This document shows, piece by piece, positions 51,368 to 59,310 of a DNA stretch of 64,000 nt. Origin of the DNA: an uncultured Acidobacteriaceae bacterium (GTDB lineage: Bacteria; Acidobacteriota; Terriglobia; Terriglobales; Acidobacteriaceae); the NCBI GenBank assembly GCA_903842065.1, contig CAIMKZ010000093.1:62001-126000 (forward strand), in the 5' to 3' direction. Every line of letters begins with the position of its first letter. Position 1 is the first letter of the stretch. The notes beneath the pieces were generated by a model. That model searched no databases. It had not been told where the DNA came from and worked only from the letters and a program-made list of their open reading frames with translations. A program made the translations under genes and the position numbers.

Positions 51368-52165
51368 TTATCCCCTCAAGAGAGACAAAGCCTCATTTAG
51401 CACATCCACTGTGTTCTGATCTGGCTTGCCGCCGGAAAATCCATTCACATGCTCGAGAGCGGAGCGAATTGCTTCTCCAGAAGTTTCGCGACTCAAGTAG
51501 CGGTGGGTCTTCACTAACTCCAGAATCGCAAGCGAAGCATGAAACAGAATGAACGCCTGCTCTTCTTGCATGATGCGATCTACCAACCAATAGAACTGGC
51601 CCAGTTCAGGCTTTACTTGGAGGATACATATTGCAGCTAAACGCTCGCCGGGCTGCGAGCCTTCCATCAAGGAGGGCAAAAGCGGATGGGCGACGAGCGC
51701 GTAGGCGCGTATCTTCGCAGTGATTTCGTTCATTGCGCGGGTGCGTGCGAGGCAGCTGCCTAAGTCTCGGCGAACTTTCTCGTACTCGTCAACAAGACCG
51801 TAAATCCAACGGTGCACAGCATCGAGCTTTTGACTGAACGCGACTGGCGAAGCGTCGAGTTTTTCACCAACCAATCTAGCGGCCTCAATCTGATTTCCAG
51901 GAATCTCTTTTTTGACTTCTTGTTGATTGGCGGCTCTGCCTGCTTGGTCTACAACTCGGTCAATCGCCTCCGTGTCGATCTCGATTTGCCCAGCCTTTAG
52001 GTGCTTCGCCTCACCGAGCTTTTGGACAATAACATCGATGATTGCCCCAACCTTGGTTCGATAGATCAGAAAGAATAAAAAGGCGACAAGTGGCCATGCA
52101 ACCGCCTGAAGGATTGCGGCTATCCCACCAAGAGTAGAAACTGTTGCAGGAGATTCAATTGTCAT
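51368..52165 (-). CDS. Membrane-anchored hypothetical protein, lower GC
   Basis: The 265-residue protein is not recognised. It has one N-terminal membrane helix (ILQAVAWPLVAFLFFLIYRT), a charged helical stretch (IDVIVQKLGEAKHLKAGQIEIDTEAIDRVVDQ) and a helical C-terminal half with HEAT-like segments (RLAAICILQVKPELGQFYWLVDRIM). Codon use is more AT-rich than its neighbours, suggesting recent acquisition. It converges with accC and stands near a toxin-antitoxin pair and several repeats. Confidence 0.65.
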   Translation of the reverse strand: MTIESPATVSTLGGIAAILQAVAWPLVAFLFFLIYRTKVGAIIDVIVQKLGEAKHLKAGQIEIDTEAIDRVVDQAGRAANQQEVKKEIPGNQIEAARLVGEKLDASPVAFSQKLDAVHRWIYGLVDEYEKVRRDLGSCLARTRAMNEITAKIRAYALVAHPLLPSLMEGSQPGERLAAICILQVKPELGQFYWLVDRIMQEEQAFILFHASLAILELVKTHRYLSRETSGEAIRSALEHVNGFSGGKPDQNTVDVLNEALSLLRG

Positions 52166-52409
52166 TCATTCACCCATCCGAGGCTTTGCTCAGAAAAATT
52201 GCGATCTCTGCGAGGATATGCTGACCGAAGTTTGCCAGCAGGGGCTTGTCTACTGCAAGGAGTTTCTGGGAGACAAGGACTGAGTGCGAACTGATTCATC
52301 ACCTCAAACCTGAACTGTCGGGTCGCCCGAATCGACTTGCAGCCATTTCATGAGAGGTCAGTATCCAGAGGGGGCTATCGCTGTACCTTCTGCTTTCCGT
52401 GTTCCCCAG

Positions 52410-52428
52410 CCCCCAATGGGGGTATAAA
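52410..52428 (+). promoter_or_regulatory. Promoter-like TATAAA with adjacent hairpin for mntA-hepT
   Basis: CCCCC-AAT-GGGGG (52410-52422) abuts TATAAA (52423-52428), 7 nt before ATG 52436. The rest of 52166-52435 shows no gene. The hairpin could be an operator for toxin-antitoxin autoregulation. Confidence 0.4.
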
Positions 52429-52435
52429 TAAGACA

Positions 52436-52723
52436 ATGACCGTCGAGGAAGTCAAACAGAAGACCACGCCCGTCTTCCGCGAGTTCGGTGTTCGTTACGC
52501 GGCTGTCTTTGGCAGCGTGGCGCGGGGAGAAGACCGCCCCGGAAGCGATGTCGATCTTCTAGTACGTCTCGGCCGCCCCACCGGCATGGTCGGTTATATG
52601 CGGCTGATCGAGCGCCTCGAAACCAGCCTCGACCGCAAGGTCGATATGGTCACTGAGCAGAGCCTGAACCAGCACCTGCAACCACACATCGAGCCTGACC
52701 TCAAAAAGATATATGAAGGATGA
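52436..52723 (+). CDS. mntA: MNT-type nucleotidyltransferase antitoxin (MntA-like)
   Basis: The 95-residue minimal nucleotidyltransferase has the GSx10DxD active site in GSVARGEDRPGSDVDLLV (~26-43), followed by a short helical domain. MntA antitoxins transfer AMP onto a tyrosine of their HEPN partner and so block it. The gene overlaps the HepT gene by 11 nt, the standard order for this toxin-antitoxin type. Confidence 0.88.
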   Translation: MTVEEVKQKTTPVFREFGVRYAAVFGSVARGEDRPGSDVDLLVRLGRPTGMVGYMRLIERLETSLDRKVDMVTEQSLNQHLQPHIEPDLKKIYEG

Positions 52724-53051
52724 CCGCGTCTATCTCGCTCAGATTCTCGATTCGATCGGGAAGATAAGGCAATTTGTCGGCGAGATGGACTTGCCAGCCT
52801 TCCTCAAGGACCAGAAGACCCAGAGTGCGGTCATTATGCAGCTTGCCCTCGTCGGCGAACTCGCCAAGAGAATCTCCTCGCCGGTCAAGTCTCAGATCGA
52901 TGTTCCCTGGAAAGAGATCGCCGGTTTCCGCGACCGTGCCATCCACGATTACTTCCAGATCGATCTTCAGGTCGCATGGGACACAATCGCTCTCGACCTC
53001 GAACCACTGGCAGAGGCATTGCGAGCATACTTGGAACGTCATCCGGGATAG
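52713..53051 (+). CDS. hepT: HEPN-domain toxin (HepT-like RNase)
   Basis: The 112-residue all-helical protein carries the HEPN R-x4-H motif and following tyrosine in RDRAIHDYF (~73-81), the RNase site and the AMPylation target of HepT. QLALVGELAKRISSPVKSQ is the typical middle helix. Together with the upstream MNT gene it forms a type VII-like HepT-MntA module. Toxicity is inferred from the family. Confidence 0.88.
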   Translation: MKDDRVYLAQILDSIGKIRQFVGEMDLPAFLKDQKTQSAVIMQLALVGELAKRISSPVKSQIDVPWKEIAGFRDRAIHDYFQIDLQVAWDTIALDLEPLAEALRAYLERHPG

Positions 53052-53242
53052 CGCTGCGTTAAGCCATTGCATAGGCCCTGGCTCCGCAACCCCGCCAGCC
53101 CCGCTTTCCCCCATCTCCTCTTGCCGACAATTACCCCCATCTGGCGCACACTATTTCCATGCACCAACAACAGCTCCCAAACAATGCGAGTCCGCGCCCC
53201 TGCACCTTCTCCACGTCTTCCGCATCCGCCAGACCAAATCCA

Positions 53243-53472
53243 GTAAGTTCTTTATTTTCTGCACTTGCAAGACGTAAAAAAGGTAAGTTCTTTATTATCT
53301 GCACTTACGTGTCAGAACTTCCAAAAGGCTACCTGCGCCCGCAACTCTGAAATCCGCAACTCCTTTAGAATCGGCACTTACGCAATTCACGCACGTAACC
53401 CCTTTGTTTCCCACACTTGCAAAGCGCAAAAAGGTAAGTCCTTTATATCTCGCACTTACGAGATAATTGCGC
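53243..53472 (+). repeat. Tandem array of ~39-bp units with alternating A and B types
   Basis: Units begin at 53243, 53283, ~53318 (degenerate), 53356, 53395 and 53434. The shared part is GTAAGTyCTTTATnTTCT plus GCACTTrC. Type A units (53243, 53395) continue with GCAAGACGTAAAAA-like sequence, type B units (53283, 53356, 53434) with ACG and a variable end. A/B pairs recur at a distance of 151-152 nt. The stretch 53052-53242 before it has no convincing gene. Confidence 0.85.
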
Positions 53473-53571
53473 AACTTCTCACACCTCACCAAACCGCCTC
53501 CACACTCCGACCATTCCCCAGACTCCGTATAATCGTCCCGCCGGGAGTTCCGGCTCAAAGAGGGACGCGAA

Positions 53572-54747
53572 ATGAATAAGAGATTCCTTGCGCTGGCTGC
53601 AGCAGTGGCCGCGATTTCCATGATCGGGTGGGCGCAGGCCCCGGCCGGCTCTCAACCTGCGACTTCAAACGTACGTGGCGCCGAGTACCCGCGGGTCTCG
53701 CCTGACGGAAAGGTGACCTTCCATCTGAGTGCGCCCACAGCGCAGAAGGTGCAGTTGCAGCCCGGCGACGCCAGCGGCGGCAACGGGCTGGGCACGGGGC
53801 CCTTCGACATGGTGAAAGACGAAAAAGGCGTATGGAGCGTGACGATTACGCCCATCATGCCCGGCTTTCACTACTACTGGTTCCTGGTCGATGGCGTGAT
53901 GGCCAACGATCCGGGCAGCGAGACCTACTTCGGCTACAACCGGCAGACAAGCGGCGTCGAGGTTCCTGAATCCGGCGTTGACTACCAGCTCGCCAAAGAC
54001 GTGCCGCACGGCGAAGTGAGGATGCACTGGTACCACTCCAAAGTGACCGGCCTCTGGCGCAGGGCGCAGATCTACTTCCCGCCCGGCTACGACGCCGATC
54101 AGAAGACCCGCTTCCCGGTCCTTTATTTGCAGCACGGCGGCGGCGAGGATGAGACAGGCTGGGTGAAGCAGGGCAAGATGAACTTCATCCTCGACAATCT
54201 GCTTGCTGAGAAAACAGCGAAGCCGATGATCGTGGTGATGGATGCCGGATACGCCTTCAAGCCCGGCGAGGCGGCGGTCCAAACAGAGGGCTCGAACCAG
54301 CCCCCGGCTCCGCCCAATCACTTCGAAGAGGTTGTGGTCACCGATCTGATTCCTATGATCGATGCCACCTATCGGACCATTGCCGATAGAGACCACCGCG
54401 CCATTACAGGGCTTTCAATGGGCTCGGGCCAGGCCGTGCAGATCGCCTTCGATCACGCGGAGCTCTTCAGCTGGGTTGGCGCATTCAGTTGCGGCGCGCT
54501 TCAGAACACCGATGCGAACACGGGATTCAACGGCATCTGGAAGGATGCCGCTGCCTTCAACAAGAAGTTCCATCTGCTGTTCCTGAGCGCCGGAACGCTG
54601 GAACGGCATCATGGCTGGATTCCGCAGTTGCATCAGAAACTGACGGAGATGGGTGTCAAGAACACCTACTTCGAGTCGCCGGGAACCGCGCACGAGTGGC
54701 TCAACTGGCGTCGTGCCTTCCACGACTTCGCGCCGCGGCTCTTTTAA
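53572..54747 (+). CDS. Secreted carbohydrate esterase, CE1/feruloyl esterase-like
   Basis: The 391-residue exported enzyme has a signal peptide (FLALAAAVAAISMIGWAQA), an E-set/CBM48-like N-terminal domain (~40-140, VTFHLSAPTAQKVQLQPGD) and an alpha/beta-hydrolase esterase domain (YFPPGYDADQKTRFPVLYLQHGGGEDE). The nucleophile serine is in GLSMGSG (~282) and the catalytic His in GTAHEW (~374). Homologues hydrolyse acetyl or feruloyl esters of plant polysaccharides. Preceded by the 39-bp repeat array and followed by a strong terminator. Confidence 0.88.
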   Translation: MNKRFLALAAAVAAISMIGWAQAPAGSQPATSNVRGAEYPRVSPDGKVTFHLSAPTAQKVQLQPGDASGGNGLGTGPFDMVKDEKGVWSVTITPIMPGFHYYWFLVDGVMANDPGSETYFGYNRQTSGVEVPESGVDYQLAKDVPHGEVRMHWYHSKVTGLWRRAQIYFPPGYDADQKTRFPVLYLQHGGGEDETGWVKQGKMNFILDNLLAEKTAKPMIVVMDAGYAFKPGEAAVQTEGSNQPPAPPNHFEEVVVTDLIPMIDATYRTIADRDHRAITGLSMGSGQAVQIAFDHAELFSWVGAFSCGALQNTDANTGFNGIWKDAAAFNKKFHLLFLSAGTLERHHGWIPQLHQKLTEMGVKNTYFESPGTAHEWLNWRRAFHDFAPRLF

Positions 54748-54756
54748 CTCAAATAC

Positions 54757-54797
54757 AAAACGGCCGCAACGGAATCAGACTCCGTTGCGGCCGTTTT
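54757..54797 (+). terminator. Intrinsic terminator after the esterase
   Basis: A 17-bp perfect stem (54757-54773 with 54781-54797) with the core CGGCCGCAACGGA and a TTTTT end, 9 nt after the stop. Confidence 0.9.
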
Positions 54798-54850
54798 TGT
54801 ATTTATGCTTCTCTAGTGTCCTGATTCTGAAGTTCGCATCATACACACGC

Positions 54851-54917
54851 TGTCATCCTGAGCGGAGATTGGTGCATATTATGCGCCAATCGCAGTCGAA
54901 GGATCTGCGGTTGTTCT
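54851..54917 (+). repeat. Dispersed repeat, TGTCATCCTGAGCG family, copy 2
   Basis: It starts TGTCATCCTGAGCG, has a central stem GATTGGTGCATA/TATGCGCCAATC (11 of 12 pairs), and ends AGTCGAAGGATCTGCGGTTG. Same orientation and ends as the copy at 51216. Confidence 0.8.
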
Positions 54918-54941
54918 TCAACGAACTTCGGATTCACCACT

Positions 54942-56054
54942 CTAGCTTGCGCTGACGCTCTTTGCCTTGAAGAAGCGGCGCATCATTACGATCCAGAGCA
55001 CAACTCCAGCCACAAACAGCAGCAGGAACAGCGGCAGCACTGTCCACTGTGTCTTTACCGTGAACTGCTCGGGGTGAAAGTACGGCTTGAGATAGGCGTC
55101 GCGCAGGATGTCGCGCATCACCACCATGGCGGCGATGACGATGGCGATGATTGCGGGAACCTGCACGGCCGCGACCTTGATGTTGCCTGTGCGCACGGCC
55201 TTCGACATGACCATGATGGCGATTCCGCTGGCGACGATGCTGAAGAGCATCAGCCCCGAAGCGAGTGGACTGCCGCCCATGAACAGCATGATCATCTCGC
55301 GGGGCAGGGCCATCAGGAACAGGATGCCGACGACGAACTGGGCCATGGTGGCAAAGGTGAAGGTCTTGCCGCCGAAGTAGAGCAGGCGTCTCGCGTAGTC
55401 GTTATCGCGCTTCCAGTTGGCCAGAGCCATAAAGACCAGCAGCAGCCCGCCGACCGCGATAGCGGCGACGAAGAAGTGCAGATAACGGGGAAAGAGCGTG
55501 GGCTCTGAGAGGTTGAGGTTCAAGCCGTTGGGATGGGCGAAGTACTTGGCCGCCCAGTGGTTGGGGTCCATGCTGAGGGTCATGTTGTTCGAGTAGATGA
55601 AGCCGATGAAGGTGACCAGCAGCGTGCTCACCAGCATGACCCATCCGGCGCGACCCGGATCCTTGCCGCCTCGGTAGGAGACGTAATAGAAGCCGTAGTA
55701 GGCAATCGTCAACATCACCAGCACCGAGAACCACGGCCAGGCCATGATGACCGACGAGGTGTAGAAGAACTGGCCGTAGATCACCTGGAGAAAGAGCAGC
55801 GGCGCGATGCCCAATGTCACTGTTGCTGGCAGCAGCGAGGGGATCTTCTTTGCCACGTCGAGGAAGACTCGGTTGCCGTGGGTGCGGTCTTTGCCCGTGA
55901 AGTGGGCCATGACGGCCAGTACCGCTCCACCCAGCATGGCGTTCATGGCCAGCAGGTGCAGGAAGAAGGTAACGAGGAGCAGCACCTTGAAGACCCAGTA
56001 GGGCGCGGGCAGCGGATTGAGATCGAGTATGGGAACCATATTTGTAGACATCAT
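54942..56054 (-). CDS. Multi-helix membrane protein paired with CydA-like oxidase (CydA'-like)
   Basis: The 370-residue integral membrane protein has about ten hydrophobic segments, e.g. VFKVLLLVTFFLHLLAMNAMLGGAVLAVM and FPRYLHFFVAAIAVGGLLLVFMALANW. Histidines in the first and fifth helices resemble haem ligands. It overlaps the CydA-like gene by one base (TAATG) and is surely co-translated. It is not a canonical CydB; it may be the second subunit of a bd-like complex, comparable to CydA' in the bd superfamily. Function inferred from context. Confidence 0.7.
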   Translation of the reverse strand: MMSTNMVPILDLNPLPAPYWVFKVLLLVTFFLHLLAMNAMLGGAVLAVMAHFTGKDRTHGNRVFLDVAKKIPSLLPATVTLGIAPLLFLQVIYGQFFYTSSVIMAWPWFSVLVMLTIAYYGFYYVSYRGGKDPGRAGWVMLVSTLLVTFIGFIYSNNMTLSMDPNHWAAKYFAHPNGLNLNLSEPTLFPRYLHFFVAAIAVGGLLLVFMALANWKRDNDYARRLLYFGGKTFTFATMAQFVVGILFLMALPREMIMLFMGGSPLASGLMLFSIVASGIAIMVMSKAVRTGNIKVAAVQVPAIIAIVIAAMVVMRDILRDAYLKPYFHPEQFTVKTQWTVLPLFLLLFVAGVVLWIVMMRRFFKAKSVSAS

Positions 56055-57646
56055 TACTTTGCTCCTTCCGTGTTTGCTGCCTGAGCGGAGTAGGCCGGCC
56101 CGCCGGGGCCGCGCTGGGCGTTGATCCACTGGACGACCGCGGCCCGCTGCTGAGCGGTGAGCTTGAGGTCGGGCATGACGGGGAAGAGCGCCGGGAGACT
56201 CTGGAGCGCATCGGCCGCGGCGGCGGGGTCGCGTACGAGGTTGGTGAACAGCGGGTCTGCTGGCGTGACCTGGTGGCACATGGCGCAGTTGCGGGCAAAG
56301 ACCGTGGCTCCGTCGACGCTGGCGTTGGTGGCCTCGGTGGTGATGGGCTCAAGCGAGCTAAGGTATTTGGCCAGGGCCACGCGCTCTTGGTCGGTACCGG
56401 CAAAGGCGGGCATGACGCCGTTGTGCATGAAGTTGAGGCCCCCGGTCATGGCCTCGATCTTGGCCTCGTCCCATTGGCGCTGGGCGATGAGCTTCCTGAT
56501 GCCGCGGTAGGCGTTCTGCGTGTGGCAGCTCTGACACTCGACGCGGAAGACCTCGTGTCCGGCGTCCAGTTCGTTGGCTGGGGTGATCTCTTTATTCACG
56601 ACCCAGTGGGCGGATTTAAGAGCGCCGTTGGCTGAGACCTCGTCCTCGCTGAAGCCGCCGTCGCCGGGCAGCGTGGCGGAGTAGAGCGAGTTCGAGTAGA
56701 GGTAGTTCGAGATAACGTAGGGCTTGCGCAGCGACTCGCGGACCATCTCAAATGAGCCCATGGCTCCGAGAGAGATGAGCAGCAGCAGCAGGCTGACAGC
56801 CAGGTTCATGCGCTTAGGCATGAGCACGGTGACGAGCGCCAGCAGAAGGGCTGCGCCGATGAGCAGGACGGCAAGGCCGGCGTAGGTCGTAGCGGTGGGC
56901 ATGGGGCCGCGGGCGTTAGCCCAGATGTCGGCCGGGATGCGCTTGATGTACCACCAGCCGATGGCGGGCAGCACGATGAGGGCGGGAATGGTCCAGGCGG
57001 CGGCCCAGCGCACGATGCGAGCCTTGAGCGCGGTGTCTTTGAGGACGCTGGCGGTGATGAGCGCGTAGACGCCGGCCAGTGCCAGAGCGATGGCGGTGCG
57101 GAAGAGGAGCGACGGGAAATAGGTGGGGTTGAAGAAGCCGGTCCAGAATTGCTGGTCCTTGCCCCAGTTGCCGCTGGTGAGCATGAAGGTGATGATGCCA
57201 TTGATGACGACCAGGCTGAGCCAGGCGTTCCAGAAGTAGACCCAGCCGAACCACATGTGCAGTTTGGGCTCGAGCTTATCCCAGCCGTAGAGGTAGAGCA
57301 GCCCGGCCGTGATCTCGAGGAAGAAGAAGACCCACTCGATGGCCCATCCCCAGACGTAGATATGGATGAGGTTACTGGTGGCCTGGGGGCTGATGAGTCC
57401 GATGGTGAACCAGATGCCGACGCCCGAGATGGCTCCGAAGACGACCGAGACGAGGACGAAGAACTTGGTGTGCTTCTTGACCCAGCCGAGCAGGGCCGGG
57501 TCGTTGTCGCGACGGGCCTTGCGCTCGGTGACGACGAGAAACAGGCCGCTGCCGACGGCGAAGTGGGAGACGAAGACGTGCAGGATGGCGACGATGGCGA
57601 TCAGCAGTCCTGCGCCGACACTCAGGTCCCAGACCGGATAGTTCAT
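56054..57646 (-). CDS. Cytochrome bd-type subunit I-like protein fused to a di-haem cytochrome c domain
   Basis: The 530-residue protein begins with CydA-like helices (VWDLSVGAGLLIAIVAILHVFVSHFAVGSGLF with conserved histidines, KHTKFFVLVSVVFGAISGVGIWFTIGLISP, GWAIEWVFFFLEITAGLLYLYGW). After ~9 helices a periplasmic C-terminal part carries two haem c motifs, CQSCH (~369) and CAMCH (~452), with methionine-rich segments (GLNFMHNGVMPAFAG) as possible axial ligands. This suggests a terminal oxidase or quinol:cytochrome c branch in the inner membrane. ATG 57646 follows GGAGAAACGCC. Confidence 0.8.
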   Translation of the reverse strand: MNYPVWDLSVGAGLLIAIVAILHVFVSHFAVGSGLFLVVTERKARRDNDPALLGWVKKHTKFFVLVSVVFGAISGVGIWFTIGLISPQATSNLIHIYVWGWAIEWVFFFLEITAGLLYLYGWDKLEPKLHMWFGWVYFWNAWLSLVVINGIITFMLTSGNWGKDQQFWTGFFNPTYFPSLLFRTAIALALAGVYALITASVLKDTALKARIVRWAAAWTIPALIVLPAIGWWYIKRIPADIWANARGPMPTATTYAGLAVLLIGAALLLALVTVLMPKRMNLAVSLLLLLISLGAMGSFEMVRESLRKPYVISNYLYSNSLYSATLPGDGGFSEDEVSANGALKSAHWVVNKEITPANELDAGHEVFRVECQSCHTQNAYRGIRKLIAQRQWDEAKIEAMTGGLNFMHNGVMPAFAGTDQERVALAKYLSSLEPITTEATNASVDGATVFARNCAMCHQVTPADPLFTNLVRDPAAAADALQSLPALFPVMPDLKLTAQQRAAVVQWINAQRGPGGPAYSAQAANTEGAK

Positions 57647-57827
57647 GGCGTTTCTCCTCAGGAGGTGTGCGAGGGGCGGGCAATGCCCTAGCTTTAGATG
57701 CAATACGGTTCCACAACGACTCTACACCCGCGCGGTGAATTTGTAACCGTCTGAAGGCGGGACGCGGCGGGAGGCCGTCGGGGGTGCGGTGGATGGGCGG
57801 CGCGGGAGAGCAGGAAGAGTCAATATG

Positions 57828-57893
57828 ATCCGGATCAGACGGGCTTTCAATCCGGATTGGACGGGAGTATAATCCGGATTGGACGGACTTGGA
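57828..57893 (+). repeat. Three 22-bp direct repeats (iterons) upstream of the DUF4143 ATPase
   Basis: Units start at 57828, 57850 and 57872, exactly 22 bp apart. Each begins with the palindrome ATCCGGAT followed by yrGACG and an 8-nt spacer. The last unit runs into the ribosome binding site of the gene at 57901. Three more units of the same kind and orientation lie after the gene. Confidence 0.92.
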
Positions 57894-57900
57894 GCAGGGT

Positions 57901-59148
57901 ATGAAATCGAAAAGCAGCGCGCCGCTCTATCCCCGGTTTTCGCTTCGCGCCGCCGCCCGCGCGCTGGCCGATACGCCGGTGGTGCTGGTCTCTGGACCCC
58001 GCCAGTGCGGCAAGACGACGCTGGTGCGTGATCAGATCGCGGCCGGTGGCCGCACCTTTCTTACCCTCGACGACGAAACCGTGCTCGCGGCGGCGCGCAC
58101 CGATCCTGCGGGTCTGGTACGGGGATTACGCAGGGCCACGATTGACGAGATCCAGCGCGCCCCGGACCTGCTGCGTTCGATCAAGCGGGCCGTCGACGAG
58201 GACCGGCGGCCGGGCCGCTTCCTGCTCACCGGCTCGGCCAACCTGCTCACCGTTCCGCAGGTCTCTGAAAGTCTAGCCGGGCGGATGGAGATTGTGACAT
58301 TGCTGCCATTGGCGCAGGCCGAGATCCGGCGGCGGCAGCCGGCATTTCTGAAGGCTGCGTTCCGGGGTAAACCGTGCCAGCCGGGCGAGGCGATGATCGG
58401 CAATGCACTGATCGATGCGGTGCTGACGGGCGGCTATCCGGAGATGCTGCGCCGCAAACTACCCGCGCGGAGGCGGGCCTGGGCGCGGGATTACATACGG
58501 GCCATCGTCGAGCGGGACGTGCGCGATATCGCCGAGGTGGAGAAGCTGGACCGCATGCCGCGGCTGTTGCAGGCGCTCGGCCATCACTCCGGCCAGTTGA
58601 CCAACTTTACGCAGATCGGCGCTCAGGTTGGATTCGACGACAAGACCACGCGGAAATACATCGGGGTGCTCGAGCAGTTGTTTCTGCTGCGGCGGGTGGA
58701 GCCGTGGTTTCGCAATCATCTCAAGCGGCTGATCAAGACTCCCAAGCTGCACTTTCTGGACTCGGGGCTGCTGGCCACGCTGGTTGGGGCGACTGCAGAG
58801 AAGCTGCGCACCGACCGGGCGCTGTTCGGGCACCTGCTGGAGACGTTTGTCTACTCGGAACTGCTCAAGCAGACGGGGTGGATCGAGGCGGGCTGCTCGA
58901 TCTTTCACTACCGTGACAAGGAGCAGGACGAGGTGGACTTCGTTCTCGAGGATGCAAGCGGCGCGGTGGTGGGGATCGAGGTCAAGGCCGGGGCGACGGT
59001 CGGGACGGCGGATTTCAAGGGTATGCGCAAGCTGGCCGAGGCCGCGGGCAAGCAGTTCCGAGCTGGGCTGGTGCTCTACGACGGCGAGACGACAGCGCCG
59101 TTTGGGGCGAAGATGTGGGCCGCACCGCTGGGGTGTCTGTGGGGGTAG
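57901..59148 (+). CDS. AAA-type ATPase with winged helix and DUF4143 (PD-(D/E)xK-like) domain
   Basis: The 415-residue protein has Walker A SGPRQCGKTT (~31-40), Walker B ATIDEIQ, and sensor FLLTGSANLL. A winged-helix-like segment follows (LGHHSGQLTNFTQIGAQVGFDDKTTRKYIGVL), then DUF4143 with EVDFVLEDASGAVVGIEVKAG, a D/E-x-K pattern like restriction-type nucleases. ATG 57901 follows GGAGCAGGG. The gene is alone and bracketed by two sets of three 22-bp direct repeats, which its winged helix could bind. Role unknown. Confidence 0.88.
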   Translation: MKSKSSAPLYPRFSLRAAARALADTPVVLVSGPRQCGKTTLVRDQIAAGGRTFLTLDDETVLAAARTDPAGLVRGLRRATIDEIQRAPDLLRSIKRAVDEDRRPGRFLLTGSANLLTVPQVSESLAGRMEIVTLLPLAQAEIRRRQPAFLKAAFRGKPCQPGEAMIGNALIDAVLTGGYPEMLRRKLPARRRAWARDYIRAIVERDVRDIAEVEKLDRMPRLLQALGHHSGQLTNFTQIGAQVGFDDKTTRKYIGVLEQLFLLRRVEPWFRNHLKRLIKTPKLHFLDSGLLATLVGATAEKLRTDRALFGHLLETFVYSELLKQTGWIEAGCSIFHYRDKEQDEVDFVLEDASGAVVGIEVKAGATVGTADFKGMRKLAEAAGKQFRAGLVLYDGETTAPFGAKMWAAPLGCLWG

Positions 59149-59216
59149 TGCGCAGGCATCCGATGGCGAGGAAACCCCAGCAAACAGCGGGGAGGGGTGT
59201 TTTCTGGAATGTTCAA

Positions 59217-59282
59217 ATCCGGATTAGACGGAAGTGTAATCCGGATTGGACGAAGCTATAATCCGGATCAGACGAAGACAGA
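59217..59282 (+). repeat. Three 22-bp direct repeats (iterons) downstream of the DUF4143 ATPase
   Basis: Units start at 59217, 59239 and 59261, exactly 22 bp apart, in the same orientation as the upstream set. Each begins ATCCGGAT; the second (ATCCGGATTGGACG) shares its 14-nt core with upstream units 2 and 3, and the third (ATCCGGATCAGACG) with upstream unit 1. Confidence 0.92.
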
Positions 59283-59310
59283 CGCCTGCCATTTTCTTGC
59301 AGTTCAAGAG

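Noticed and set aside
52218..52283. Short cysteine-containing open frame (MLTEVCQQGLVYCKEFL...)
   Set aside because: About 21 codons from ATG, no ribosome binding site, no partner; the in-frame upstream part lacks a start. May be a remnant.
53159..53350. 63-codon plus-strand open frame running into the 39-bp repeat array
   Set aside because: Most of it is translated repeat DNA; no domain or ribosome binding site supports it.
53243..53472. Possible CRISPR array
   Set aside because: The ~39-bp units follow each other without unique ~30-nt spacers, diverge from unit to unit, and no cas gene is present.
57828..57893. Plasmid-type replication origin with iterons
   Set aside because: No Rep gene, DnaA boxes or AT-rich melting region were seen, and a second identical set lies on the other side of the gene; kept as a repeat finding instead.
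59211..59225. GTTCAAATCC resembling a tRNA T-arm
   Set aside because: No acceptor or anticodon stem around it; it is part of the first downstream 22-bp repeat.
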